Positions 1-40,700 of a DNA stretch of 64,000 nucleotides are shown one piece after another. The stretch is from Eublepharis macularius (taxonomy: Eukaryota; Chordata; Lepidosauria; Squamata; Eublepharidae), in contig NC_072791.1 of the NCBI RefSeq assembly GCF_028583425.1, forward strand, positions 28,837,368 through 28,901,367, in the 5' to 3' direction. The position numbers were made by a program, and so were the translations under genes. Each line of letters opens with the position of its first letter. The stretch's first letter is position 1. Below the pieces are notes generated by a model. The model saw nothing but the letters and a program-made list of their open reading frames with translations, had not been told where the DNA came from and did no database searches.

Positions 1-28617
<28,617 letters not shown>

Positions 28618-29569
28618 CGTCTCTCCGGCTGTGGTGAAACGCCGCCAGCTCTTCCTCGGAACAGTCACTCTTCCCGCCCCTGGGACGCGGGCGCCGTGAG
28701 CATGATACGGGCCTGCCTGGGGCCCTCTCGCGGAGGGGGAGGGGAAGGAGGGACCGCTCGCTAGGGCTGGCGGTGGCTCCGGCTGCTGCTCCTGCCGCTT
28801 CTTCTTCCTCCTCTTCCCCTCCGGCCTCCTAACATGGCGCCCAGGCGCTACCACAGCAACGTTCTGGGGCGGGGGAGGGGGCAGAGGCGCGGAGAACAGC
28901 CAGTAGGCGCGCTGACGCAATCGAACCGCCCACCTCCTCCTCCCTCTGCCCTCTTGCGTCAAATGACGCAGCGAGCGCGCCTCGCGCGTGCGCGAGACAC
29001 TTCACCTCCTCGCGCAGAGTCATGGGAGGGGTAGTCTTAATGGACGGCGAGGCGTTTGAAGATTTGGAAGGGCTAACGGTCGCCGCCGAGAGAGCGCATG
29101 CGCCTTTTAGAAAAAGAGGCTCGCGTGGTTGTGTCCTTTGGTGCAGCTTGAGGATGGGAGTGTTTCTTGGAGGCTGGAAGAGAGACACTCCCGTTTACAT
29201 GCCCGATGGCATCGTCTGGATTTTGGTTTAATTACACATAGAAAAGACACGCTGGAAATGATAGGAATACTCAAAAGAATAACTTTTATTTATGTATTTA
29301 CGTTATTTGTAGTCTGCCTTTCTCACTGAGACTCAAGGCAAATTACACTGTTACTACAGTCAATTTCAAGGATATGTCAATAAATAATAAATGCAAAGAT
29401 TTAAAACGAGCAGAAATCCGGTATCGAGTTAAATAAAGTAGAAGCCGTTCTGATATATTCAACAACATGGAACACCCCTGTAGGACCATGTGTAAAGCAA
29501 CAGCACATAAATGTGTTAATAAGAAATCCCAAAATGTAGCAATAGGGTTATTCAAGTTGTTCAGACTAC

Positions 29570-29592
29570 CGCGTGGGGGTGGGGGTGGGGGG
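29570..29592 (+). repeat. G-rich tract, possible G-quadruplex
   Basis: Runs of five, five and six G separated by single T, adjacent to a GTGGGGG start. Enough G for four tracts of three. Confidence 0.5.
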
Positions 29593-29610
29593 ATGATCAG
29601 AGGGGAAGGA

Positions 29611-29725
29611 TGCATTAACCACGTGCAGAGATAGTACACCCAGGCTATAGTACATAATATAAAAGAATGTCTATAGTACATACTATAATAGCCTATGTGT
29701 ACTATCTCTGCACATGGTTAATGCA
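29611..29725. mobile_element. 115-bp foldback MITE
   Basis: TGCATTAACCACGTGCAGAG at the left is mirrored by CTCTGCACATGGTTAATGCA at the right. Arms are about 38-45 bp. TTAA lies inside each end, so a TTAA target is possible but unproven. Confidence 0.75.
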
Positions 29726-30224
29726 GAATGGAATGGCCGTTGCTCTCATGCCCTGCCTGTAAACTTCCCAAAGCTGTGTGACTGACCGCTGAACTAAATG
29801 GACTGTGATAAAGCTCTTATAAATATAAATACTTGGAATAATATAGCCAATGAAAATTTTCAAGATCAGCCTGCTTGGGATATTAATTAGTACCTTAGTT
29901 ATTAGTACAGTCTGTCAAAATATCCATAAAGGTCCTCATAAGCTAGGAAAGTACACACAGGGATAACATATTTGTGCTCTGTGGCAATACATACTGAGCA
30001 CACACACATACATTGCAAAGAGTTGATTGTGGATTAAATGTCATGCCAGTAAGCTGAACTGGCTCTAAGGCAGCTAGTGAACAGCAGAGCTACACAGCTA
30101 CCAGGTGCTGGCAAGAAGCCATTTGTGTGCTTTGTCATTTTAAGGATGATGAAATCTCATGAAGCTGAAAATGACTGATAGGCTAATTACATTTGTTCTC
30201 ATGATGTCATGATATATGTCATGC

Positions 30225-30390
30225 TGGAAGGAAGGCAGTGGGAGGGCTTCTGGTGTCCTGGCCTCACTGACAGTCCTTTAGATGGCACTGGATTTCTAGC
30301 CACTGTGTGTGACAGAATGTTGGACTGGATGGGCCACTGGCCTGATCCAACATGGCTTTGCTTATGTTCTTATGCTTATGTTCTTATACT
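30225..30390 (+). repeat. CR1/L2-type LINE 3' tail
   Basis: Contains GTTGGACTGGATGGGCCACT and CTGATCCAACATGGCTTTGC, followed by repeated TTATGTTC units, the typical 3' end of these LINEs in reptiles. Confidence 0.75.
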
Positions 30391-31582
30391 TATTTTTTAG
30401 ACACAATAGATTTTAGTTCCTGTTTGCCTGATCAGAAAGAAAAAAAAAAGATGCAGAAAAAGCTAACTAACATGATCGAGGAATGGGAGAAACCTTCCTG
30501 AAAGGGGGCGGGGGGGGGGACTAAAATCAATGTGGAATTCATTACTACAATACGCAGCACTGATACTAATTTATATACACGCACACACAGCAATTGCAAA
30601 CTTAACTGAAACTTCCATTTTCTGAGGCAATGCACTTTGAATTACCAGATTCTGGGTGCAAATAGAGGGTGAATGTTACTATCATGTCCTGTCTGTGGCT
30701 TTCTCAAACGCAACTTCTTACCCAATGTAGCATTCTGTTTCTAATGCTAGAAGGACCTCTGATGTGATTTGGCACAGCAACTCTATTGTCCTGATGTTCT
30801 TCTACTTTAGTGTTTAATTATACATTACATGCAAATATATATATATATAACTAAACCCAATCAGTTTTTTAAAGAAAAAAACACATTCAGAGTGGATGAT
30901 TTACAATGAAGAAGGAGTATGGAAGAAAGGGATTTTGACCCTTCCCTGAATGCCTATGCATTGGTTTAAATCCCTCCACCTGCTCTTGATTCCTGCCCAT
31001 ATTGCTCCATGTGCACCTAAAATTAGAGATCACAGTACTTTGCCAAACTGCCAAAAAACATCTTTGAAACTACCCCAAGATGCATAACAGTATCTTGTTC
31101 TTTAAATGTAAACATCACAACACTTTATGTGAAATTCTTCTCACCTCTACTGTGAAATCAGACTAGTTGTTGTGGACATTAGAAAAGCCAAATGGATTAA
31201 AAAACAACAGGCAAGGAATGCCATTGCTCAGTACCAAGGAGGTGTCCTAGACAGTGCTGAAGGATACATGCATGTATTTTAAAAAGTGATTTCTTGAGCA
31301 TTTTCTTGTTAATTTTGGCCTGATCTGAATGCTCCTTTGCACATGCTCATGGGATGCCATCTGATGTGACTTTTATTCCTGAACAGCAAATCTTGCATCA
31401 CATCCCATGCGGGTGTTCAATTCCTATAAATTCCTAAAAAGGCAACATTGGGCTTAAAGGGGCAAGAGACCCTTTCAGGTCATCGGATTCCTGATGAGCT
31501 TCTCTGGATCTGCTATCACTGTACTTTTTTGAGGAAGATTGAATTGATCTGAAAAGAAACTGCAGATACCATCATGCAATCT

Positions 31583-31588
31583 TTTATT
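31583..31588 (-). terminator. AK7: AK7 poly(A) signal
   Basis: AATAAA on the minus strand about 100 nt downstream of the AK7 stop, with no other canonical signal between. This implies a 3' UTR of about 120 nt. Confidence 0.7.
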
Positions 31589-31688
31589 TCATCATCACGC
31601 CCCCCCCCATTTTACAATAATAATAGTTTATAAAGGAATATAGTATGGTGTCATTATGGCTTTTAATGCAAATGCATTGGCGCACTTC

Positions 31689-31727
31689 TTAGTCAAATTC
31701 AGGATTATTCTTGAAGAGATATTCTGC
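31689..31727 (-). CDS. AK7: AK7 terminal exon
   Basis: Only 39 coding nt: [12 protein letters not shown] then TAA. Acceptor AACAG. It lies 3.1 kb from the previous exon and too short for ordinary ORF calling. It was found by completing the Dpy-30 motif ([13 protein letters not shown]), so it is well supported. Confidence 0.93.
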   Translation of the reverse strand, partial: AEYLFKNNPEFD

Positions 31728-34700
31728 CTGTTGATAAAACAATGCACAGTGAAATACAGGAAAGAAATTTGAGAGCCAGCTTGGCATAGCTATTAGAGTG
31801 GTGGAATAGAGCTTGGAACAACTGGGTTCAACCCCCTTCCCTCCCCCTGCCCCTGCCCCTGCCCACTCTGCTGTTGAAGCTCACCTGGGACCTATCATAA
31901 TCTCTCAACATAACCTACTCCACAGGGCTGTTGTCATGAGAATAAAGTGGAGGAGAGGAGAATGATGCGATATGCTGCTATGGTTCCTCACAAGGGAGAA
32001 AAGTGGGGTATAAATAAGCATATGCGTCCTTGAATTAACTGAAAAGGACTGTGTTCAAGCTGTCCATGGCTCTGGTATACCTGCAGTGCTGGACAGTGCC
32101 TTGTACTGAAATAGCTATCATGGCACCTTCTGCTTGACATGGCCCTCCCTCATACTTTAGTACCTGCTGCTGGCAATCCCATTATGAAAAGCTGACCACC
32201 CAAATTAGGTTGCATAAGGAGATGTTGGGCAGACTGCCAACGAGATGACATCAACTGAGATGGTCTTCCTTCCTAATTTTGTGCTGTTCAAAAGGCCTTT
32301 GCGTGTCACACTACTAGACGGCATCTGAGGGGGTTTAGCATTCAGGTAACACAGCATTAGTCCATGTTCCGCTGTGGTGTCACGGTTAGCGTCGCACAAA
32401 CTTCTGCCACAGAAGCTTGCTGTGAGTGACATTGGGCCAATTACACACTCATAGCCTAACCTACCTCACAAATGGAAGAGAAGAAAATGATGTTAAGCTG
32501 CTTTGGGTCCTCGTTGGAGGAAAAGCAGGGTATAAATTAAGTAAATAAATAATTTCAGGGTCCTCAGAGAACAACTGAATGAGGAAACACCTAAAGCAAC
32601 TTTAATATGAAGAGCAACTAAGAGAACGTCCCTAAGCGGTCTACTAAGAATCTTTTTCTGGCCCATTTAATGGGGCTTACTCCCAGAAAAGTGTTCTCAG
32701 GACTGCACTGCAAAACACCTTGTACAGCAGTCTCCAAGCCTTGGTCTACAATGAAGGTCATGTGATCAAGGTAGACTCTCAGAACTACATGTTCCCTGAC
32801 ACTATTAATAAGGAAATGTCTTTAAATTATAAATTCTCTCACTAGAGCTGAACACTAATTTTAGTTGATGCACTTGCAGTGGAGTCCTAAGCGCAGTGAG
32901 TAGATCTCCTTAGGATTGCTCTCTTTATCAGGAGTCAGAGTCAAGGAGGGATAACGTTGCCAGGGCAGGCAAGTTTTGGGGTTCTTGTTAAGATGCTGTT
33001 TGTGCTCTCCCAACACAGGTAAAGGCAACAGCCAAGTGAACACAGCAGCTGTTCCTAGTCACTTCTCTTTCACCTCCCTGCCCATTTACCTCCCTTCACA
33101 TCTAGAAGCAGCAGCCACCACTAGCACATCATCTGCCTTCTTCCTCTGGGTGTCAACTGCCATGGCTGCTCCCAGACAACCAAAGACAGGATATAGAGAG
33201 GAAGAGGAAGCTGCCACATCCGCCTGTGGCAGTGGCATGTGTTTCACAGAACAGAGGAAGGGTGGGCAGGCACAATCCTTCTGGACTTGATAATAAAGGA
33301 AGTAGCCCAAGGCTCTTACGAGGCATACTGGGGTATTCAAAATAAAACAAAAATCTAGTGGCACCTTAAAAGCCCAACAACATGGATCTCAATATCAGCT
33401 TCCACGGATCACAGCCCTCTTTGTCAGATAAATATATGATGGAAAACCAAAGTGAGGGATTTTTAATGTGACATGATAGTCTAAAATGGCTGCCCCCTTG
33501 CAACCGTACTGGGGGACGCAGCCTGATTTTTCACAATGTCACAACCAAAATCAGTTTCCAGAGCCAAGTATTTCATCTTGAAAGGAACATTGATTGTGCA
33601 GCTGCTATTTTTAGGCAACTGGTGGGGGAACTCTTTACTGGTAAGGATGCTAGGGTAGACATGGGTCACCATAAGACTCTTAATCAATGTTTCTACAACA
33701 TGGCTAGGATTCCACGTTTGTAAATAAAAAAAGCACAAATCCAAAACTTCCCTTCCACTGTCAGGAGTCTTGCTATTGCTTAGTCAGAGAAGGGTTCCTC
33801 CATGTCAGAAAGAATCCTCACTTAGGAGAAGGGAAAGAGCAAGAGTCCAGTAGCACCTATAAGACTAACAACATTTGTGGTAGGGTATGAGCTCATACCT
33901 TACCACAAATATTGTTAGTCTTATAGATGCTACTGGACTCTTGCTCTTTTATGCTGCTACAGGCAGATTAACACGGCGACCCATTTTGATCTATCTCCTT
34001 CGGAGAAGGGAGTAACTGGATCCCAGCCTTGCTTAGATATAGTGTAGTCTAAAACAAGAAAAGCCCAGAGGCACTTTAAAAACTTCATTTATGGTGGCAC
34101 CCGCTTTCCCAAGCCCCCTTCGATTATTTTCAATTAGCAGTGAGATTTATATTAAAAAGTACAAACAGACAGAAGGGTGAAGGAGGAGACAGCCATTACA
34201 GAAGGCCCAATTTCCAAGTGTTACATCACACTGCTGAACAAAGAGAAAAGGAAGAGCCTTTGGAAAGAGCAAAAGATCCAATCAGAGTGGGTGTGGACCA
34301 CTCCTAGCTATTGATGAAGGAATCTGAATAATGTAAAAGGAGGGATAATTACTTTATGAAGAATACAGTGCCCACCAATGTTCAGATTTCATCTTCTCTA
34401 GCTAATTCAAGAACAGCTGGGGGTGGTCCACACCCACCTTGATTGGATCACTCTGGTCTTTTGACTAGGTCTCACTTTCATCTGTGCTCTGTCATGTATT
34501 TAATAACAGACAGCCAGGTCTTGGGATAATGGGCCTTCTGACTCTAACTTTGGGAATAAATCTTTCGGCTAACTGATGGTGCAGTCCTAAACAGAGTTAG
34601 GCCCGCTGACTTCAATGAAGGACATAATTCCGCTTAAGATGCAGAATTATGCCTCAATAAAGATGGGTGAGTTGACTGAACACGGCCAACCTAATTCTTC

Positions 34701-37700
34701 TCACCGTGTCTTAAGCTGCAATAGATTTGTAAGATTTCAAGATGTCTTTGTTCTTTTGGCTGCAGAGGACTAACCCCGCGTCCCCATTGGAATGTACACA
34801 TCCGGAGAACACGTCAGCACTCCCTTACCAGAAAATCCACTGGGTCGTCTGGTCTGACCATGCAGCATACGTTCAGCCCTTGCATCAGCGTGGGCATGAC
34901 GTGCTTCATTAAATAGTTTCTCAAGGGGATGGACTGAGCTTCCAGAAGCTCCTGTTCCTGCCGCTTCACTTCTTCTAAACGTTTATTCTAGGGAAGTACA
35001 GGAAGGAGGGGGGAATTATGCATATATATTCACTCTCTCACTAAATGGCATTCACTGAATTCTATCTTTGTGGTTTCTGGGAAAGAAAGCAAATAACACA
35101 GAGTTTAGAAAGTGTGCGTTGAACACATACGCACTGGATGTTATTGAATGTGAGTGATAAGATAAGACATTCCTTTGGTGGGACACATATTTGGCTTCAG
35201 TTTCCCTGTTCCAGTCTCTATTAATCCCACCCACCCCCTTTCGCAATTTCTATAATCCTGTAATGGCCGAATTGAAACTCCTTTTATAATTGCACAGAAA
35301 GCAGTGATGGAACAGATGAAATCTTTTTTTGTTGTCAGAAGCATCAGGCTTAATAATAATAATAATAATAATAACAACTGCACTTACGTACGGCTCTTCT
35401 TGACAAATTAGTGCCCCACTCAGAGCAGTGAACAAAGTCAGTGTTATTATTATCCTCACAATACAGCTGGGGCTGAGAGGAGTGGCTGAACTCATGGCAG
35501 TCGAACCAGCAGAGTTCTGATTTGCAGCCTGACCACTTAACTGCGATGCTACAGCAACTCTCAGACTTGACAAGCCCTTAGACCTGCTCCACTTTCATGC
35601 AAGCAAATGACATTATATTGGTATCCTTAAGGACACATTCCTAGGAGGAATCCCAACTGCATAACATCAGTTTTACTTCTCAGAGTCTCTATAAACAAGA
35701 CATCTTAAACGGGTAATATCAAGTGAAAGATTTTACACTTATTCTCCCATTGTGGATACACATGCACTGCTAGGGAGACAGATACACTTGAATATAAGAC
35801 CACACAAAGTAAGTCACTTGAGCATCTCTGTGTAAGATGTCTTGTGTAAAGAGGCTCTCAGTAGAACTGCTTAGGATCGCTCCTATAGAAGAGGAGGCAC
35901 AGTCAGTTTACGAAAGAGAGGTGGTACCATTGTTCATCATCCAACGCATTCCCAACTAAAGGAAAAAAGTTTTACATAACTGGCTGTGAGTTCTTGAGAT
36001 CAATTCTAAATCTAAATAGATGCTGCTAGAAGATAACGTCATATATCTAACACATTGTGTATATGCCAAACTGAAAATACAAGCAAAACAGCAAATGTCT
36101 GAAGCCTGCTTCAAACACATGTATGCATTTCCATGTAGATCAGGTGTCTAGGCTGAAAATCCCATATCAACTGTGTATAGATGTTTTGTCTGTTTTATTC
36201 TGTCTGTGTGATAATCTACCCTCAGCCTGGAATTTTGTACAAGCGCATGCTGTACAGGAGACCTAAGAGAGGGGAAAGACCATATCTTAGTAAAATTAGA
36301 GCACACACATGGAAGAGATGGCTTGCAGTTTGAGAATGGTCCTAAACTCATCTCTGTCCCTGGATAAGATGGTGTCAGAGGGAGCAAGGAGCGCATTTTA
36401 CCATCTATGGTTGGTTGGCAAGCAACTAATCTGGTCACTGTCACATTTGACAATGACATCCATACTAGATTACTGTAGGTGGTCAGGAAACTTCAACTCG
36501 TTCAGAATGTGGTAATTAGAAAGTTGAGCAGACCTTTCCACAAATGAGTGGATTAAACCAATGTGGTATCGGTTCCATTGGCTACTGGTGTGTTTCTGAG
36601 CACAATTCAAAAGTGCAAGTTTTCGTCTTTAGAATTCTAAATAGTTTGGATACCCAAAGGACCTTCCTTCCACCTGTATGCTCCTGCCTTGCTCTAAGGT
36701 CATCTGAAGGGGCTGTAAACATGGAATGAAGTAAACAATAAAATATTATGTAAATATGGGGAAACCACCTGATCTCAGGTGATCTGGTGGAGGAACCATG
36801 CAAGGCCTTTTTAGTGGCTGCCCCTGGATGGAGCATCCCTTTCTCAAGAGCTTTATCATGACTTCCTTGCTATGCTACAGGCCTCCTGGAATGTTTTAAA
36901 AACATGCCTGTTCCACAAGGTGTTTGAATAGGATTTAATGTTATCCTTGGGTTTTATCCTGTTTTTGTTTTGTTCGCTTAATGATTTTATGGATAATATT
37001 GGATTTTATGTGTTTTAACTTTGCAAGCTGATTTTACGGGAGGGCCTGGGGCTCAGCGGCAGAGTACCTGATTGATTTATTTGATTTATTAGATTTACAG
37101 CCTGTGCTCCTTGCAAGAAGGCTCGGGGCGGGTCACAACATCTCAATCATATAAATACAAGAACAGAAATACATAAGCAGATACAACAGCACGATAAATA
37201 CATCATAAGATCCAGTATAAATACAAAAAATTACAAAATATAAAATTTCTCCAAGATATGGCATTCTGTATACAATCTAGTAATAACCCTCAGTCACTGC
37301 AGGCAGATACGGGGAGGAATGTCCCAAGCTCAGCCCACAGCATCTCCAGCTAAAAGGATCAGGGAGTAGTTGATGCAAAAGACCTGTGCCTGAGACCCTG
37401 AACAGACGCTGCTGGACTGAGCGGACAATACTAACCATGATGGACCAAGCAGTCTGATTCAGTAAAATAAAGTTTCATCTCTGTCAGTGCATTCCCTAAT
37501 ATGGAAATGCAGGATATAAATGATTTCATTAAATAAATGCTTTGCATCAAGAGGCTACAAGGTGTAGTCTCTGGTCTTTCCCGTTTAACGTATTTCAGGT
37601 AGCAGGTACTTAGAGAGATTCTTCTCTGCCTGAGACCGTAGAGAACTCCTGCCATATTAAGCTAGATAGATCAATGGCCTGACTCAGGATAGATCAGTTT

Positions 37701-40700
37701 CATATGTTCAAATGTGTTCTTTAGCCATCATTTCCAAACACCCTGGTACGTTTAAGTATTTGGGAAATATTTAAATACTTGGGAGGCAATCTTATTATAT
37801 CAATGGCAGTTCAGAAATACATGTAGGACTGAGCCACATAAAGCCACAATATTAGGACTACCAAAACAGAAATTGTAATGTTTTGCATGTAGATACGTTT
37901 CTGTTTTTTTTATTTCTGCTAATTAATGTGGGTTATTTAATGTTTCTTACTGTGGGTTTAAGTGCAGGTCTCAGAGGAAAGAAGGAGGGGGGCTGGATGG
38001 GTGAGTGAGGTGTGCTGCGACTGGATAGTAGCTGTACTCTAGGGGGCAAGTGAACTGCAGTTTTTAGGCTGAGTGCTGAGGGAAAGTATTCATTCTGTCT
38101 AAATCAGGCAAACTGTGTGTAAGTCTGGGTCTGTCTGTGTGTTCCTCAAAGAGGTAATTCTATCCAGGTCAGGCAAACTGTGTGGAAAAGCCTGAGTGAA
38201 TTTATGTCTGTGCGGATGAGAGGAGTGTTTATTCTGTTAGCGAAGATCTGTGTGGGAAATAAGTCTTTGTGACTGGGTCTGTGAATTAATATACCTTTAA
38301 TAATATTTAACTATTTTTGAAACCACCAAGCTTATGAACTATTCTGAAACTGATATGCTTATCAATACTCTGCAACCATCACACATATGTACTTATACAT
38401 AAATTTTACTTCTGATTAAGCAAAATGCCTGTTTCATCTGAAATATAATCCTTTTTTTTTTAACCATACAGCCACCCTCACGCACTGACCATTCTGTCAT
38501 AGTACCATCTAGACAAAGCCTTCCTATATTACCAATTAAACTAAAGAAATCTAAGGCAAAAGCCTTTGCCAGCAGCACAAACTTTTTGTGAGGCAACAGG
38601 GTAAAACAACCACAGGTGGGGTTAGCAGTGAGATTCAAACCCCAAAGGGAAGGTGTTCTTAAGGTTAAAAAAAATCCTAGGTAAAATAGAGAACACCTGA
38701 AGCTCTGCGTGTGTGGGGAGAAAAGAATAGTATTGGTTGTGACTAGGGTCCTCCCTAGGTAAAAGTATAAGGTAACATAAGGAGGAGTTTCAATAAAGGT
38801 CCAAAGGCAGGTTTAAAATGAAAAACCTTACAAAGATGCTTTTTGGATCTTACTATCCAATTGGAAAGCTAGAAGTACTTGAATATACCAAAGTGAGGCT
38901 CTATTTTGCCCATATATAGTGCGCTTGCCTTTTCATTTCTCAATGAACTTCTGGTTTCCTCTAGAGGGGAAGGAGCAGTGCAATAGACAAATCCCACTGG
39001 AATCCATTCACTATGTAGCTATTGCTCTTCCTGAGCACATGCATTAGAAAGGAAGTAACAAATCTCTTGCCTTTTTCATTGAGACAGTAAGTTCTCTTCC
39101 CCTCAGTAAATGTACTCAAGAGAGACAGCAATGGTACTCCATGTGAATAATTATGTTCTCAGTTTTGCTCTCTCTCACCTGCAATAGGTATTTCCCTCTT
39201 TGTAGGTTGTATAAAGTGCTGTTAAGTCACAGCTGACATAGCAACCCTGTAGGGTTTTCATGGCAAGAGACATTCAGAGGTGGTTTGCCATTACCTTCCT
39301 TTGAATAGCAATCCACTTCTTCCAAGATCAGATGAGACACGGCTAGCCTGGGCTATCCAGGTCAGGGATATTTGCAGAAGGGATGAAGAAAACAAAGTTC
39401 TACTTCTGTTAGAATTATCTATATGGGAATCACTTACCCAGTCCTCCCAGTTTGCCAGTTTCTGAGCCCTTTCCTCAGCTTCTTTTCGTTCCAGTTCAGC
39501 TTTTTCTTGAGCTTCTTTGCGAAGACGTTCTTCAGCTTGATTCCGTTCGAGTTCTTCCTTTTCTTCATCTGTCAAACCATAATTTCGAGGGTTGCCAACA
39601 TCCTTGATGATTTCCTTCACTATAAATCTGTTTTCCACATCTTCAAACTTTGATACATCTTTCAAGCAAGGAAAACAGAAATGAAGGAACTGTTTAGTTA
39701 TACCACCGAAATACCTTATTTTTTCCTCCCAAAGTAACCTAATTAAAAAAGCATACTGAAGACATCACAGTGCAAGCAGATATACGATTTCTCCATTAAC
39801 AGGGCACATGAATATTGTTTCAAATATTGCAAGCGTATTGGAAAGGACCATATATTTTTATTTAACAGTATCCTTGACTGGTTGATGCCATTTATATTGT
39901 ATGTACCCCACACACACACAAACGATATTGCCATGTGAGTAGTGTGAATTGTTATTCAGTTCTACAATACTCTTTTTTTTCCTGATCGCCAGATATTTGG
40001 ACAATCTGCAATCAATATTGCAATCCACTGCAATCTGCAATATAGATCCAAAGTCCTGTAAGCAGAAGTCTCCTCAGGATAAAAGCCTTTCCTTCTTTTT
40101 CCATGTAGCCCACCCCTATGCCATTCAAAAAGTTCCTCTTGAGTGTCAGGGAACACTCCGGAACAGAGTGGGAGAATGAAGTCTGGATTGCTGGAACTTG
40201 AGTGGGAAATGGAACATATGAGCCCCTCCCCCAGTGCACTTTCGACACATCCCAGTATCTTACAAGGCAGTGGCAATGAACACTGCTGACTGTGGAAGGA
40301 ATATTAGGTCATTTAAATGTCAAAAGTGCATAGCAAGTACAAAATTACATGACTTTTTATATATCCATCATAATAATTATCACTCTAAACTGCCATAGAA
40401 GATAGTAATTCAAACAGGGACATCTGTGTAACTATTACTGCTTTTGCACAACTTATTTAGTCACGTATCTAGACCAGTGATTCTCAACATGGCGTCCAAG
40501 GGTACCATGATGCCTGCTGATGTACTGCCTGGTACTCACCATCCTGCCTGCTTAAAGAATCTCTTCCCTAAAGTAAAGACCAGCCCTGGCTTACTTCTAC
40601 CTCACTGGAGCAGAAGATGCTTCAGAAAATCCCAGGAGGGATCACCATTCAGAAACAGCTGCCTCTATCATAGCAGGGTAGCAGCTTACAACTTTACAGT

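Larger units (their letters stand above)
28618..31688. other. Intergenic region between PAPOLA and AK7
   Basis: Holds the PAPOLA 5' UTR and CpG island, a G-rich tract (29570-29592), a foldback MITE (29611-29725), a LINE 3' tail (30225-30390) and the AK7 3' UTR. No additional gene was found. Confidence 0.75.
31728..34828 (-). other. AK7 last intron
   Basis: Holds two SINEs (31769-32021, 32360-32551), a family A fragment (about 33350-33450), a family A palindromic copy (33835-34001) and a further short fragment near 34055-34090. The rest is unclassified. Confidence 0.75.
34988..39437 (-). other. AK7 intron with SINE and LINE remains
   Basis: Holds a minus-strand SINE with (TAA)n (35350-35570), an L2/CR1-type ORF2 remnant (36320-37025), LINE 3'-end pieces and SINE pieces (37078-37700), and a 5S-like SINE (39205-39370). 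About 37.7-39.2 kb shows nothing recognisable. Confidence 0.7.
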
